The notes under the pieces: generated by a model
Databases searched by the model: none
What the model was told of the DNA's origin: nothing
Seen by the model: the letters and a program-made list of their open reading frames with translations, nothing else
Part shown: positions 26,959-36,329 of the stretch, in pieces
Numbering within the stretch: position 1 is the first letter of the stretch
How the letters are laid out: each line of letters opens with the position of its first letter
Source: Colwellia sp.
GTDB taxonomy: Bacteria > Pseudomonadota > Gammaproteobacteria > Enterobacterales > Alteromonadaceae
Length of the DNA stretch: 44,920 bases
Direction of reading: 5' to 3'
Assembly (NCBI GenBank): GCA_026196955.1
Contig: JAPHTO010000034.1
Coordinates: 1-44,920 of the forward strand
Translations under genes and position numbers: made by a program

Positions 26959-27135
26959 TTACTTAAACAACCCCATATTTCGGTCGGTTACCGCTTCACG
27001 CCATCCCCCTAACCATTGTGATTTTGCATCAATACTTTGATAGGGGCAATGCTCCTTTGATTTACCGCTCAATCCGGCTTGATAACCATTTGAATGCGCT
27101 CTTCCTAACTTATCTCTTTTCTGTCTTCTCATCAT
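26959..27135 (-). CDS. rmf: Ribosome modulation factor RMF
   Basis: RMF is a small stationary-phase protein that dimerises 70S ribosomes into inactive 100S particles. The protein is about 58 residues from the ATG at 27135 (an adjacent ATG at 27132 is equally possible). It has the RMF core RRQKRDKLGRAHSNGYQAG, SKEHCPYQ and SQWLGGWREA, matching E. coli RMF along its length. A good GAGGTGA ribosome binding site precedes it. The frame stays open further upstream, which is AT-rich and not coding. It is a single gene, convergent with moeB, and its promoter should be in the gap up to 27472. Confidence 0.95.
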   Translation of the reverse strand: MMRRQKRDKLGRAHSNGYQAGLSGKSKEHCPYQSIDAKSQWLGGWREAVTDRNMGLFK

Positions 27136-27472
27136 CCATTCACCTCGTAACCATATGATATGTATTTTAAAAATATTAGTTATCAATAAGACTATTACGA
27201 TAACTAAAACTACGTAGCGGCCAACCTTGTTGAGATCTACTAAAAAGCTGACGATTTATTTAAGAAGGTTTATAGCCTAGATGCAAGTAAAAAATTGTAA
27301 AGGCGGCATCGAAAAAAACAACTTCCACAGAGCGACAATCTGCCTATTTTTTGCACAACAAAACTTAACCAAAAAAAACAATTCTTTAGCAAATAGCAAC
27401 TGTTTTTTTATAGAATAAGACGCTATAAAAATAAAAAAAGTTAGAGGAAATTAATTTATAACTAGTACAAAA
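27136..27472. other. AT-rich intergenic region, rmf promoter side
   Basis: No coding signal is seen. On the minus strand it must hold the rmf promoter and, at its right end, termination of the DUF3820 gene. A nine-base AT inverted repeat TTTTTATAG / CTATAAAAA (27406-27431) is the only hairpin I find, and it is weak. Long A runs occur near 27368-27380. Confidence 0.5.
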
Positions 27473-27691
27473 TTATTCCTGCAATAATGGCGTTAACATG
27501 CCTTCTAAACCATTCAGCTTTATTTCATACATTAACGCAAGCTGCTCGCCTAGTTTTCCTTCCGGAAAGCCCTTTTGATGAAACCATACCAAGTAAGGCT
27601 CTGGCAGTTGTAATAGTTTTCTTCCTGCATATTTACCAAAGGGCATAATGGCATTTACTGCGGTGATTAACGCTTGTTGATCTGCTAACAA
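27473..27691 (-). CDS. DUF3820 family small protein
   Basis: A 72-residue protein of the DUF3820 family, recognised from the arrangement PFGKYAGRKLLQLPEPYLVW, FHQKGFPEGKLGEQL and the C-terminal YEIKLNGLEGMLTPL. Some members are annotated as quorum-sensing-regulated virulence factors, but the biochemical role is not established. It is probably cytoplasmic, as no signal or membrane segment is present. It diverges from the DUF3083 gene. The only conserved cluster here is its closeness to rmf, which says nothing firm about function. Confidence 0.82.
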   Translation of the reverse strand: MLADQQALITAVNAIMPFGKYAGRKLLQLPEPYLVWFHQKGFPEGKLGEQLALMYEIKLNGLEGMLTPLLQE

Positions 27692-27839
27692 AATTTACCT
27701 TTCCAATTCAATACTATTGCTAAAATACATACTTAAAAGTCATAGTGCTTTTTATATTATTGACATAAAAACGTCATCTACAACCCCTACAATGACGCCA
27801 ATTCTAATGACTTCCCTAATAAATAAGCAAGGATTAACT

Positions 27840-28967
27840 ATGTCAATTGTTAGAAAACGTAGTGCTGCTCATAAAAGTTACATACCTAGTAATGCGCGTG
27901 ATAACCAATACATTTTAGCTGAGTTCGCTATTACCGATGCATTGATCAGTAAATTTTCGCCTCAACACACGAGTAAGCAAGTTACTAACTTTTATGAGCT
28001 TTATAACAATTTAGCTCAATTATTATTCGAATACTGTGAAACCTATGAAATTGAAAACTGCCAATTCATTGCCAATGATAAATTGGCCAGAGTACGTTAT
28101 AACCAAGAAATGCACCAATGGCAGACTAATCAGCAAATTTTATTTTACTATAGTCCTGAAAACCATCAGCTGAAAAAATCCTTCTTTGATGCCAATAAAC
28201 GCGCTAAAAAAATATGCCTGTTATTTTTAACCACAGGCAGTGATATCAGAATTAATGCCGCTCAATTTCATGCTAAAGTCGCTCAATTAGTCAAAAACTA
28301 TGCTAAAAACATTGACATAGACAGCGGTGATATTCGTCTACGCGATCACCAACACATAACTTATGATTTATTTGCCAAACAAAAGCCTCATAACCTTGAT
28401 GGCAGCTTAACGAGTCAAGCCCATAAGTTACGACCAATCTCACGTCGCTACGCAAGCCAGCACGTCACCCTACCTGAACATCATTCAGCGATGACCTATG
28501 CGATTGTTAACTTGCCCATTTCAAATAGGTTGTTGAATATGGTGGAAGTCGATCCCAACTCATGTGATCCTTATAATCCACTTTATACTTATATTACTGA
28601 TACTTTTACCCAAGCAGCTAAACACTTTAATTTAAACAACGGCGCGCTAATTGCCAATGGCTTAGTACCTATTGTTCGTTATAGTATTCACGAGATCATT
28701 TCGCGCGTTGGCGAATTGCAAATGCTAGGTTATAACCCTGAGCAAAACCCGTGTGGATTAGTCAGCAAATGGGACGCGAATGAGTTAGTTGATAATGTCA
28801 AATTAGTCTTTGTTGCCACAGATAAAAATCAAGCTGAGCATGGTTTTGGCCGCTTTTTAAATCAAATAGAACAAGCGTTGCGCTTAATGGCTACTGAGTT
28901 AGAAATGGAGCCCAAAAAAGAAGAGCTTATTATTAGATTTCATCAACATGTTGCTTATAACTTTTAA
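27840..28967 (+). CDS. DUF3083 family protein
   Basis: A 375-residue soluble protein that I assign to DUF3083, a family I associate with Alteromonadales and of unknown function. I chose the ATG at 27840 because of AAGGATTA upstream and because the 41 codons before it look non-coding. Visible features: QYILAEFAITDALI near the start, a central segment (KKICLLFLTTGSDIRIN), the motif NLPISNRLLNMVEVDPNSCD and a C-terminal AEHGFGRFLNQIEQALRLM. No catalytic motif, signal peptide or membrane helix is apparent. It is convergent with the two-component pair. Confidence 0.7.
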   Translation: MSIVRKRSAAHKSYIPSNARDNQYILAEFAITDALISKFSPQHTSKQVTNFYELYNNLAQLLFEYCETYEIENCQFIANDKLARVRYNQEMHQWQTNQQILFYYSPENHQLKKSFFDANKRAKKICLLFLTTGSDIRINAAQFHAKVAQLVKNYAKNIDIDSGDIRLRDHQHITYDLFAKQKPHNLDGSLTSQAHKLRPISRRYASQHVTLPEHHSAMTYAIVNLPISNRLLNMVEVDPNSCDPYNPLYTYITDTFTQAAKHFNLNNGALIANGLVPIVRYSIHEIISRVGELQMLGYNPEQNPCGLVSKWDANELVDNVKLVFVATDKNQAEHGFGRFLNQIEQALRLMATELEMEPKKEELIIRFHQHVAYNF

Positions 28968-29006
28968 CTTAAGCCCGAGTCATTTATTAAGCCGAGCCTA
29001 GGTTAG

Positions 29007-29537
29007 TTAAACAGGCCGTTTTTGTAACTTACGCTGCAAAGTGCGCCTATGCATAGATAACTGGCGGGCAGTGGCAGAAATGTTACCATCATTCGCTTTT
29101 AACACCTGCTGAATATGCTGCCATTGCACTTGCTCAGCTGACAGAGTTTCGCCGTCGACCATGGCATCAGTCGTGATTGCTGATGCTTTACTTTCATTAA
29201 GCACTGCGAGCAAAGTTTGGGTATCTAAAGGCTTAGTTAAATAATCATCTGCGCCTAGTTTGATCGCCTCAACTGCCGTTGCAATACTTGCAAAACCTGT
29301 CAGTAAGATAATGCGACTATTTGGTAATGATTGCCGTATCGGAGTAATAATAGCTAGGGTAGTTTCCTCAGCAAGCTTCATATCTAATAAAACATAGCTG
29401 GGCTGGTGCCGTTGGCAAGCTAATAGAGCTTCCGAATTAGTTTCTACATGTAAACATTCAAAGCCGTGTTTTGTTAACCGTCTCATTAAGGTGTTAGCAA
29501 AAATGGTATCATCTTCCACTAATAATAATTTTTTCAT
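29007..29537 (-). CDS. RegA/PrrA/ActR-type redox response regulator
   Basis: A 176-residue response regulator. The receiver domain has D9-D10, phosphoacceptor D52, T80 and K102. The C-terminal Fis-type helix-turn-helix NISATARQLSMHRRTLQRKL (about 151-170) is close to the DNA-binding helix of RegA/PrrA, which controls photosynthesis, respiration or nitrogen genes in alphaproteobacteria according to redox state. A short acidic linker separates the two. The gene lies 15 bases after the kinase gene, so they form one operon and almost certainly one pathway. The targets here are unknown. Confidence 0.9.
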   Translation of the reverse strand: MKKLLLVEDDTIFANTLMRRLTKHGFECLHVETNSEALLACQRHQPSYVLLDMKLAEETTLAIITPIRQSLPNSRIILLTGFASIATAVEAIKLGADDYLTKPLDTQTLLAVLNESKASAITTDAMVDGETLSAEQVQWQHIQQVLKANDGNISATARQLSMHRRTLQRKLQKRPV

Positions 29538-29551
29538 TGTTTTAGTTTTTC

Positions 29552-30796
29552 CTAAATAGGCAAGCTTAGAGTGACTAGCGCGCCACCTTCTTGATGATTA
29601 GTTAACACCAACTTACCACCAAGACGTTCTAAACTCGCATGACTGAGAAAAACAGCCATTCCTAATCCTTGCTCACTACTAACAGGCTTAGTACCGAGTT
29701 GCTTTAACTTTTCTAAAGTAAATCCCAAACCATAATCTCTAATAATAAACAGCCAACTACCTGCGTGGACAGTACTTGTTAAGGTAATTTTATTGCTGTG
29801 ATTCATTTTTGTCGCTCGAATCGCATTATTGATTAAATTTAAAATTGCGGGCAGTAAAGCAGCATCTGCCGTAATCGTTATATCTTCCTGATGCGTCTTA
29901 ATTAAATCAACGTTTATATCCGGGTAATTTACTCGCAAGTTTTCTAATATATCCTCAAGTAAGTGACTTACGTTACAGGCGCTACTTGTTTGTTCTTTAA
30001 TAGCAAAGACCATAGTACGAAAGCTATCTAAACTGTCTGTACAGCGTTTAAGTTGGCTCTGCATATCAGTAATAATATCATTATCTGGAAAATCCTCTTT
30101 AAGCTCATCAGCCAATAATTGTACTGTCGCAATAGGTGTTGCTAGTTGATGGGTAACTTGTGCAGAAGCAACGCCAAGTGAGGTGACTTGGTCTTGCTTT
30201 AATAAGTTTTCTCGATAGGCTGCAATCGCTAATTCACGTTGATTAATACTGCGCGCCATTTTGCCAACAACGATGGCAACCACCAGCGCAGAAAACAAAA
30301 AGTTAATCCCCATGCCAATAAAGTGCCCTTCCATGTTGCCATGCATCATACTCATCGGCAAAAACCACAACAAAACACTATATGAAGCAATAGCTAAAAT
30401 AGCCACTAGCGCTAATAAAGAGGGGGACAATGTTACCGCTGCAATAGCAATAGGGATCAGTAAAAGCGATACAAAAGCATTGGTAGCGCCGCCGCTAAAA
30501 AACAGTAATGTAGATAAAAATAAAATATCGGCACAAATTTGTACCAATAAGGCCGATTGGCTTATTTGCTGTTTATTTCGATAAAAGAGCACACTCGCAA
30601 AAGTAAACACCAACTCTAAGGCGATAACACTAAATAAAGGCGTCCATGGCAATTGGTAATTTAAACCAATATTAACAAATAAGATTAAAAAAAATTGCAC
30701 AATAATAGCAGCACTGCGCAGCGCAAGTACTAACTGAATTTGTTTACTCGATTTAAAATTGGCTGTTAAATTATTTATCTTAAAAAATGGTGACAT
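29552..30796 (-). CDS. RegB/PrrB-type membrane sensor histidine kinase
   Basis: A 414-residue kinase with six predicted transmembrane helices (about 25-180), a dimerisation domain and an ATPase domain. The H-box THQLATPIATVQLLADEL has phosphoacceptor H216, and RC at 251-252 aligns with the redox-active cysteine of RegB, though the spacing is four residues shorter. Between helices 3 and 4 lies GGATNAF (102-108), which corresponds to the RegB quinone-sensing GGxxNPF motif with Pro replaced by Ala. The ATP-binding boxes are NLINNAIRA, RDYGLGFT and GLGMAVFLSHASLERLGG. It is followed by the RegA-like regulator. Its signal is probably the quinone pool or oxygen. Confidence 0.88.
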   Translation of the reverse strand: MSPFFKINNLTANFKSSKQIQLVLALRSAAIIVQFFLILFVNIGLNYQLPWTPLFSVIALELVFTFASVLFYRNKQQISQSALLVQICADILFLSTLLFFSGGATNAFVSLLLIPIAIAAVTLSPSLLALVAILAIASYSVLLWFLPMSMMHGNMEGHFIGMGINFLFSALVVAIVVGKMARSINQRELAIAAYRENLLKQDQVTSLGVASAQVTHQLATPIATVQLLADELKEDFPDNDIITDMQSQLKRCTDSLDSFRTMVFAIKEQTSSACNVSHLLEDILENLRVNYPDINVDLIKTHQEDITITADAALLPAILNLINNAIRATKMNHSNKITLTSTVHAGSWLFIIRDYGLGFTLEKLKQLGTKPVSSEQGLGMAVFLSHASLERLGGKLVLTNHQEGGALVTLSLPI

Positions 30797-31012
30797 AAGT
30801 TGTTAATTGATTGAGCCTAAATAATTTTATAGGCGTACAAGATTACCTTCATAATATCCTTATTTTAAATCCATGTAATGAGTAAAATCATAAAACAACA
30901 AGTTTTTAGAGACTAGTCAGTTAGCAGATGAAGTAAATATTTTGCTGTCATGTTTATATCATGTACGGCTGTATATTTGCATATTACGCCAGCTAAGTGG
31001 TTCAAATATGAG

Positions 31013-31225
31013 TTAGCCACAGCACTTTCCGTTTTCTTGTATTGGTGGGCACTTAACTGATCCAAACGAACAATAAACACAACAATCACCGGCTAAGGGC
31101 TTTAACAGTTTATGACAAGACGTACACTCATAAAAATACTGACAAGCATCCGTTGGCATAAGCTCTTTTTTCTTAGCGCCACAAGCTGGGCATGTGATAA
31201 TTGACTCTAAAATTATGTTGTTCAT
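31013..31225 (-). CDS. GDCCVxC-domain small cysteine-rich protein
   Basis: A 70-residue protein with ten cysteines. CPAC (11-14), CTSC, GDCCVYC and the terminal KCCG suggest metal binding, with the GDCCVxC element defining a small family of unknown function. I chose the ATG at 31225. The frame upstream begins with TTG at 31237. Homologues by memory often lie near metal or redox stress genes. Here the neighbours are the RegB-like kinase (216 bases away, same strand) and an exported NTF2-like protein. It has no signal peptide, so it is probably cytoplasmic. The function is unassigned. Confidence 0.75.
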   Translation of the reverse strand: MNNIILESIITCPACGAKKKELMPTDACQYFYECTSCHKLLKPLAGDCCVYCSFGSVKCPPIQENGKCCG

Positions 31226-31324
31226 CACGTTTCTCAATAGTGCATAAATAGCCTATTCAAATGATACTGCATGAAGGCTTGTTCTTTTACCATGATATAA
31301 GGATTTCCCCATCACAAGGAAAAT

Positions 31325-31405
31325 GGGGTCAGGAGTAAAACACAACATCAGTGATGCAAATATGAAGAAATCCAAACATCAATGCTGGTGAATGCTCCTG
31401 AAGCC
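31325..31405. repeat. Imperfect palindrome with GGGGTCAGGAGTAAAA motif
   Basis: TCAGGAG (31329-31335) pairs with CTCCTGA (31395-31401), and CATCAGTGATG-like inner arms pair across a centre near 31365. The left end GGGGTCAGGAGTAAAA resembles sequence often seen next to REP-associated (Y1) transposase elements. No transposase is present here, so I call it a possible orphan element. It occupies most of the gap between the GDCCVxC and NTF2-like genes. Confidence 0.4.
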
Positions 31406-31442
31406 TGCGGTTAAGCTAACAATACTTTTTCTGTTATATGAA

Positions 31443-31901
31443 TTATTTACCATACCTTCGAATAACAGATACTTTACCGTTTTCTAATTCCAAAACATCG
31501 AGTACTTCTTTGCTATAGCTAAACTCTGAGCCATCCGAACGCAACCCTTTGGCCGAAAAGGTATGCTTAATAGCAACAGAGTTATAACCAACAATATAGT
31601 CAATAATTTTTGCTTCATAGTCAGTATGCACGCCTAAATAACGAGACATGCCCTTGCGCATTAACTTTTTACCATCAGGCTCTCTAGAGTCATCGGGAGC
31701 ATTGGGGAAATGCTGATTGCCTACATCGTCAGTTAAATATGACAAGTAGTGCTCTAAATCATCTTTAGATGCATTAGGCTTTTGGGTATTAGTCATTGCT
31801 TGATGATATTGTTTAACAAAATCATCGTAATCAAATTTATCATCATTTGCTAAAGTAGTGGTTGAAACTAAAATAGCTAACATTGAAAAAAGTTTAAACA
31901 T
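31443..31901 (-). CDS. Exported NTF2-like (SnoaL-type) protein
   Basis: A 152-residue protein with a signal peptide (about 1-18, MFKLFSMLAILVSTTTLA). The mature part has the cone-like NTF2 layout: an N-terminal helical region (FDYDDFVKQYHQAM), YLTDDVGNQHFPNAP, and a four-strand tail (KIIDYIVGYNSVAIKHTFSAKG, then KEVLDVLELENGKV). It would be periplasmic. No catalytic residue can be named, and these folds serve many small-molecule functions. Ribosome binding site AAGGAG. It precedes nothing on its strand closely and is separated by about 220 bases from the EAL gene. Function unknown. Confidence 0.65.
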   Translation of the reverse strand: MFKLFSMLAILVSTTTLANDDKFDYDDFVKQYHQAMTNTQKPNASKDDLEHYLSYLTDDVGNQHFPNAPDDSREPDGKKLMRKGMSRYLGVHTDYEAKIIDYIVGYNSVAIKHTFSAKGLRSDGSEFSYSKEVLDVLELENGKVSVIRRYGK

Positions 31902-32120
31902 TGGTGCTCCTTACCTAGAGATTCACAAAACAATTCAGTCGTGCATAAGTGGCGTATTTTACTACTAACAAATAGTCAGCTTATGTCATTTCACTATTAG
32001 TAACAAATTACATAAGATGATGCTACTTAAAGCTTTTATTTACATAAATGATTTCTGCTCGAACCAATACAGGAGAGGCAACTGTGAACTATGTTAGCTA
32101 TAAAACACATGAAAGGTAGA

Positions 32121-33887
32121 TTAGGCTATTGCCGCACTCTTAACGTCAGAATTTTCAAACTTTTGTCGTCGACAAATGAATAAACTATTACCTGTTCGTT
32201 TTTTGGCTTCCGATTTTGCTTTGGATGCTAAATCTGCAATTTGGTGATATGAAGTATAACAAATAGGATCCGGTTGAATAACGCCAATTGCCAAGCTCAC
32301 TAAGGGGTGAAATATGGTATTCCCTCGCCTATCTAGTGCACTGTATCCTTTTTGCTCTTGATGCTCGGCGGCAATAAAAGACAAACTCTGTTTGGCAAAA
32401 TCATCTAATATTTTTTGGCAAATAACCTCAACATCATTACTTTTAAACATAATAATAAAGTCATCACCGCCAATATGCCCGACAAAACAATGCTTATTAT
32501 TGGTATTGATCATAATACAATTAGCTAATGTTTTAAGTAATAAGTCACCTTTAGCATAACCGTAAATATCATTAAATGGCTTAAAATGATTCAAATCTAA
32601 ATACGCTAAATTAAAAGGTTTTTTCTTACTTAACATGTAATCAATTTCTTTTTCTATGACTACATTACCCGGTAACCCCGTTAAAGGATTAGCATAACGT
32701 GCTTGCTCTAATTTTGAGTCGGTAATACGTCTTAGCAAGTCTCGCGGTGACACAACACCAATATATTTACCGTTTTCTATGATGATGGAAGGCTGAGTAA
32801 ACTCTGAATTTGCTCTGGCAGTTAACAACGCACTAACCTGCTCTAAAGGCATAGAATGCTCAAGTATCATGGGGTTATTGGACATAAGGTCTATCGCAGA
32901 TTTTTTAGAAAAAAGCGCTCGACCATAAATATCAGAATAAGATTCCATTAATTGATTTCGAAAAATCATACCTAGAGGCCTGCTATCTTGTAATACGGGG
33001 ATAGCATGGATACTGAGGTTATTAGTGAAAATATCATAAGCATCATTTACGCTCTGATCATAGTCAATAGTAATAGTAGATGTTACGAGCGATGCTATGA
33101 TATCAAGAGTAGATTTAGGCTCAGTGTAAGAGCAGATATCAAGCTCAGGAAAGCTCCTAATCGGGTTTTCACTAGGCTTTGCCAAGAAAAAACCTTGGCT
33201 ATAAACCATGCCTAATTCACGTAATAACTCAAACTCTTCTTTTGTTTCAATACCTTCCGCAATGATGTGAGCATTCGATATTTTTCCTAATTCAAACAGA
33301 ATTTTTAAAAATTCTCGCTTCATGACATCTTGATCACATTGATCAATAAAATATCTATCTATTTTAACAATATCAGGGCGTAAGTAGCTCCATTGCTTAA
33401 GGCCTGAATAGCCAACTCCAACATCATCAATCGCAATATCAAAACCAAATTTTCTATATTTATTTAATGCCTTAAGTAAGATATCACTATTAGGAAAGGG
33501 CGATTTTTCGCTAATTTCAATGACCACTTGTTGTGGCGATAACCCAGAGCGCTCAACAAGTTTAATCGTTTCCCCATAAGGGTGATCTTTATTAAGCATG
33601 ACATTCAAGCAAATATTAATGAATAGCTTACCTGCCAATTTTAGCTCTACAAAACGAGTGATAGCACTTTCTCGACAAAGCAACTCAAGCTCAGACAACA
33701 AGTTATATTGTTGAGCTATGGAAAATAACACCTCTGGAGAATAAAGCTCAGTATTTTTAGGTCCACGTGTTAATGCTTCATAACCAACAATTAGCTCGTT
33801 TTCAACATCGAAGATAGGCTGAAAAACTGTGGTAATAAGTTTTTTGGATATAATTGATTGAATGTTTTTTTGCATTAGCTTATCCAT
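32121..33887 (-). CDS. EAL-CBS-GGDEF cyclic di-GMP protein
   Basis: A 588-residue soluble protein with an EAL domain (about 1-240), a CBS pair (about 265-390) and a GGDEF domain (about 395-575). EAL metal and catalytic residues appear present: E37 of EAL, N91, E124, D154-D155, K175, E211 and Q231, although loop 6 (DDVGVGYSG instead of DDFGTGYSS) is altered. The GGDEF motif reads GGDDF (473-477), replacing the catalytic glutamate with aspartate, and no RxxD inhibitory site precedes it. It is probably a phosphodiesterase with a sensory or weak cyclase domain. CBS pairs usually bind adenine nucleotides. It starts two bases after the chemoreceptor stop, so the two are one operon. Confidence 0.9.
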   Translation of the reverse strand: MDKLMQKNIQSIISKKLITTVFQPIFDVENELIVGYEALTRGPKNTELYSPEVLFSIAQQYNLLSELELLCRESAITRFVELKLAGKLFINICLNVMLNKDHPYGETIKLVERSGLSPQQVVIEISEKSPFPNSDILLKALNKYRKFGFDIAIDDVGVGYSGLKQWSYLRPDIVKIDRYFIDQCDQDVMKREFLKILFELGKISNAHIIAEGIETKEEFELLRELGMVYSQGFFLAKPSENPIRSFPELDICSYTEPKSTLDIIASLVTSTITIDYDQSVNDAYDIFTNNLSIHAIPVLQDSRPLGMIFRNQLMESYSDIYGRALFSKKSAIDLMSNNPMILEHSMPLEQVSALLTARANSEFTQPSIIIENGKYIGVVSPRDLLRRITDSKLEQARYANPLTGLPGNVVIEKEIDYMLSKKKPFNLAYLDLNHFKPFNDIYGYAKGDLLLKTLANCIMINTNNKHCFVGHIGGDDFIIMFKSNDVEVICQKILDDFAKQSLSFIAAEHQEQKGYSALDRRGNTIFHPLVSLAIGVIQPDPICYTSYHQIADLASKAKSEAKKRTGNSLFICRRQKFENSDVKSAAIA

Positions 33888-33889
33888 AA

Positions 33890-35512
33890 TTAATAGCGAA
33901 ACTGCGTTAACGCCGCTTTCAATGCTAAGCTTAACTGCTCAACCGACTTGGCATTTTCTAATACATTATTAGTATTTTCTTTACTCTGATGAGATAACGA
34001 AAAAACGCGTTCCATCATGCTCTGCACATCCTTAACTGCTTGTAGTTGTTCATTTTGATTATGATTTATTGTTTCATTTTTGCGAATAATTTCAGTAAAA
34101 GAGCTACTGATAACTTTTAAGCTAACTTCAGTATCTTTAATAGTTTGTGCACCTTGATTCGCGAAATCTTCGTTTCTTCTCATTTGTTCGGCAGCTTCGT
34201 CTGTTGCTTTTCTAATATTAGCAATCACCATCTCAATTTCTCCGGTAGATTGTTGAGTTCGCTGGGCGAGCGAACGCACTTCGTCAGCAACGACAGCAAA
34301 ACCGCGCCCCTGCTCTCCAGCGCGTGCGGCTTCTATAGCGGCATTTAAAGCGAGTAAATTAGTTTGCTCTGCAACGGCTTTTATTACGGTTAAAACTGAA
34401 TTGATTTGCTGGCCATGTTCGCGTAAATCATTCATTTGATTAGTAGAATGCCCAATAGCTTCGGCGAGGTGTTTTACTTGAGTGGAGGACTCCTTAACAG
34501 CCTTAAAGTTATCTATCGCATGCTTGTCTGCATCCTTACTTACCGCGATGGTATTTTCTGTATGCGCTTGAGTAACCTCAGCAGCCTTAGTCATTTGTTC
34601 AACAGAAACATTGGCATTAGAAAGCTCACGTTGTGTACTACTCACTTGCTCTTTTGCTTCTTGACAAGCAATGATGGTGTTTTCTGTCGCAGCATCTAGC
34701 GTAGTGCCAATATTGGCTAAGGTATCGACAAAGCCAACAATTCTATCCATCATGGCATTAAAGCTTTGTGCTATTTCACCAAGTTCACCTCTATTGGTTA
34801 ACTTTACCCGCAATGCTAAATTAGACTCTTGTTCTACACTGATCATAGTGTGCTGCAAGTGCTTTAACGGGTTTAGAATTGATTTGAATATAGACCACCC
34901 CAGCAATAAAATTAACATAGCGATCACTAGCACTGTGGTAATGATTATTTGATTCGTTTGTTTTGTTAGCTTGGTATTCAATAACCTATCTTCATAGGCC
35001 AATTGTTTTTGTAATAAAACCAATTGATCTAATTTCAATAAAAATGGCTCTAAGGAAGCATATAAGGTTAAATCAACATAATTTCCCATACTATAAGAGG
35101 AAGCTTGCTCCATAAAACCAGCAATAATGTCTATTGCTTCTTGGCTCTTTAAGTAGTGAGGTTGGATGCTTTGAAGTAAGTTATTTTCTTCAACGGATAA
35201 CTGCCCTTTTTTATAGGCTTGCCATTGTTGTGTGATTATTTTTTTTCCGTTATTTACTTTTTCTTGTGCATCTTGCCATAACTCCATGCCACTGCGCGCT
35301 TTATGGGTTGTATCAATAATATTAGAGGTAAATGTTCTGATAATTAAATTAAGCCTTTGTGTCTGGCTTAACCTATCTTCAAGCTTTTGTTGAGAAAGTG
35401 TGTGCCGATCAGTCGATACTTTTATGCAGGCAAAAATAATAATGCTAAACATGCATAGAGGCACTAAAGATAAAATAACAAGTTTACTGCTAACACGGTT
35501 TAACTTTTTCAT
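33890..35512 (-). CDS. Methyl-accepting chemotaxis protein
   Basis: A 540-residue receptor. TM1 is at about 11-31 ([21 protein letters not shown]), the periplasmic sensor about 32-187 is helical and of four-helix-bundle type, TM2 is about 188-206, and HAMP is 207-260. The cytoplasmic signalling domain ends in the canonical hairpin tip, with [20 protein letters not shown] followed by [15 protein letters not shown]. The C-terminus lacks the NWETF tether, ending FRY. It should signal through CheW/CheA genes elsewhere. The stop codon is two bases from the EAL-CBS-GGDEF start, so receptor activity and cyclic di-GMP turnover are cotranscribed. The ligand is unknown. Confidence 0.93.
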   Translation of the reverse strand: MKKLNRVSSKLVILSLVPLCMFSIIIFACIKVSTDRHTLSQQKLEDRLSQTQRLNLIIRTFTSNIIDTTHKARSGMELWQDAQEKVNNGKKIITQQWQAYKKGQLSVEENNLLQSIQPHYLKSQEAIDIIAGFMEQASSYSMGNYVDLTLYASLEPFLLKLDQLVLLQKQLAYEDRLLNTKLTKQTNQIIITTVLVIAMLILLLGWSIFKSILNPLKHLQHTMISVEQESNLALRVKLTNRGELGEIAQSFNAMMDRIVGFVDTLANIGTTLDAATENTIIACQEAKEQVSSTQRELSNANVSVEQMTKAAEVTQAHTENTIAVSKDADKHAIDNFKAVKESSTQVKHLAEAIGHSTNQMNDLREHGQQINSVLTVIKAVAEQTNLLALNAAIEAARAGEQGRGFAVVADEVRSLAQRTQQSTGEIEMVIANIRKATDEAAEQMRRNEDFANQGAQTIKDTEVSLKVISSSFTEIIRKNETINHNQNEQLQAVKDVQSMMERVFSLSHQSKENTNNVLENAKSVEQLSLALKAALTQFRY

Positions 35513-35753
35513 TGGAATGCTTGATTTAAGAGGAAATAAACTAAAAACTAACAGCAGAATAACAAGAGATTATGACGGTTTTGTTACTGCATTATTACGG
35601 AAACATGACAGTAAGATCGCATCTTATTTACCTGATGTAATGCTTCACTGAGGCTGTTTAACTAGTGTCCTTATTGAGGTAAGATGTTTAGCTAATCAAC
35701 TAATTTTGCACTCGGATTCAATGCAAAATAACAACAAATAAAATAGAAACTAA

Positions 35754-36323
35754 ATGACAAAAAGTAAGACCACTGATATTCAGCTTGATAACACTCACCA
35801 ACTTGCCACCTTGGCTGGAGGGTGCTTCTGGTGTATAGAAGGCGCTTTCACTCAAGTTAAAGGGATACTTTCTGCAACATCCGGTTATATGGGTGGACAA
35901 ACAACTGAGCCAACTTATAAAGAGGTTTGTAGTGGAGACACAGGTCATGCAGAGGTAGTACAACTTAGTTTTGATCCTGAAATAATTAGTTACCAACAAA
36001 TACTGGAAATATTTTTTACCTTGCATGATCCAACCCAATTAAATCGCCAAGGGAATGATATTGGTAGCCAATACCGTTCCGCTATTTTTTTCCATGATGC
36101 TACTCAGCAGCAAACGGCAAATAAAATAATTCGGGAAATGAGCGATGCCAAGATGTTTGACCAAGATATAGTCACGCAAATCTCTGCTGCTGAGACCTTT
36201 TATTCAGGAGAAGATTATCATCAAGATTATGTTAATAATAATCCTGAAAACCAATATTGTCAGGCGGTAGTTTCACCTAAACTGGCTAAATTTCGAAAGA
36301 CTTTTGTGGAAAAATTAAAGTAA
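35754..36323 (+). CDS. msrA: Peptide methionine sulfoxide reductase MsrA
   Basis: Reduces methionine-S-sulfoxide in proteins and in free form. It has 189 residues. The active-site motif is GGCFWCIEG, with catalytic C24 and a second C27, the GCFWC variant. Also present are SGYMGGQTTEPTYKEVCSGDTGHAE, HDPTQLNRQGNDIGSQYRSAIF and the end EDYHQDYVNNNPENQYC with the recycling cysteine. The start is preceded by AATAGAAA and is poorly supported by a ribosome binding site. It stands alone, convergent with the GNAT gene. Confidence 0.95.
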   Translation: MTKSKTTDIQLDNTHQLATLAGGCFWCIEGAFTQVKGILSATSGYMGGQTTEPTYKEVCSGDTGHAEVVQLSFDPEIISYQQILEIFFTLHDPTQLNRQGNDIGSQYRSAIFFHDATQQQTANKIIREMSDAKMFDQDIVTQISAAETFYSGEDYHQDYVNNNPENQYCQAVVSPKLAKFRKTFVEKLK

Positions 36324-36329
36324 ATAGCA

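Noticed and set aside
34145..35651. Several plus-strand open frames over the chemoreceptor gene
   Set aside because: They overlap the strongly conserved signalling and HAMP regions of the receptor and have no ribosome binding sites or recognisable domains.
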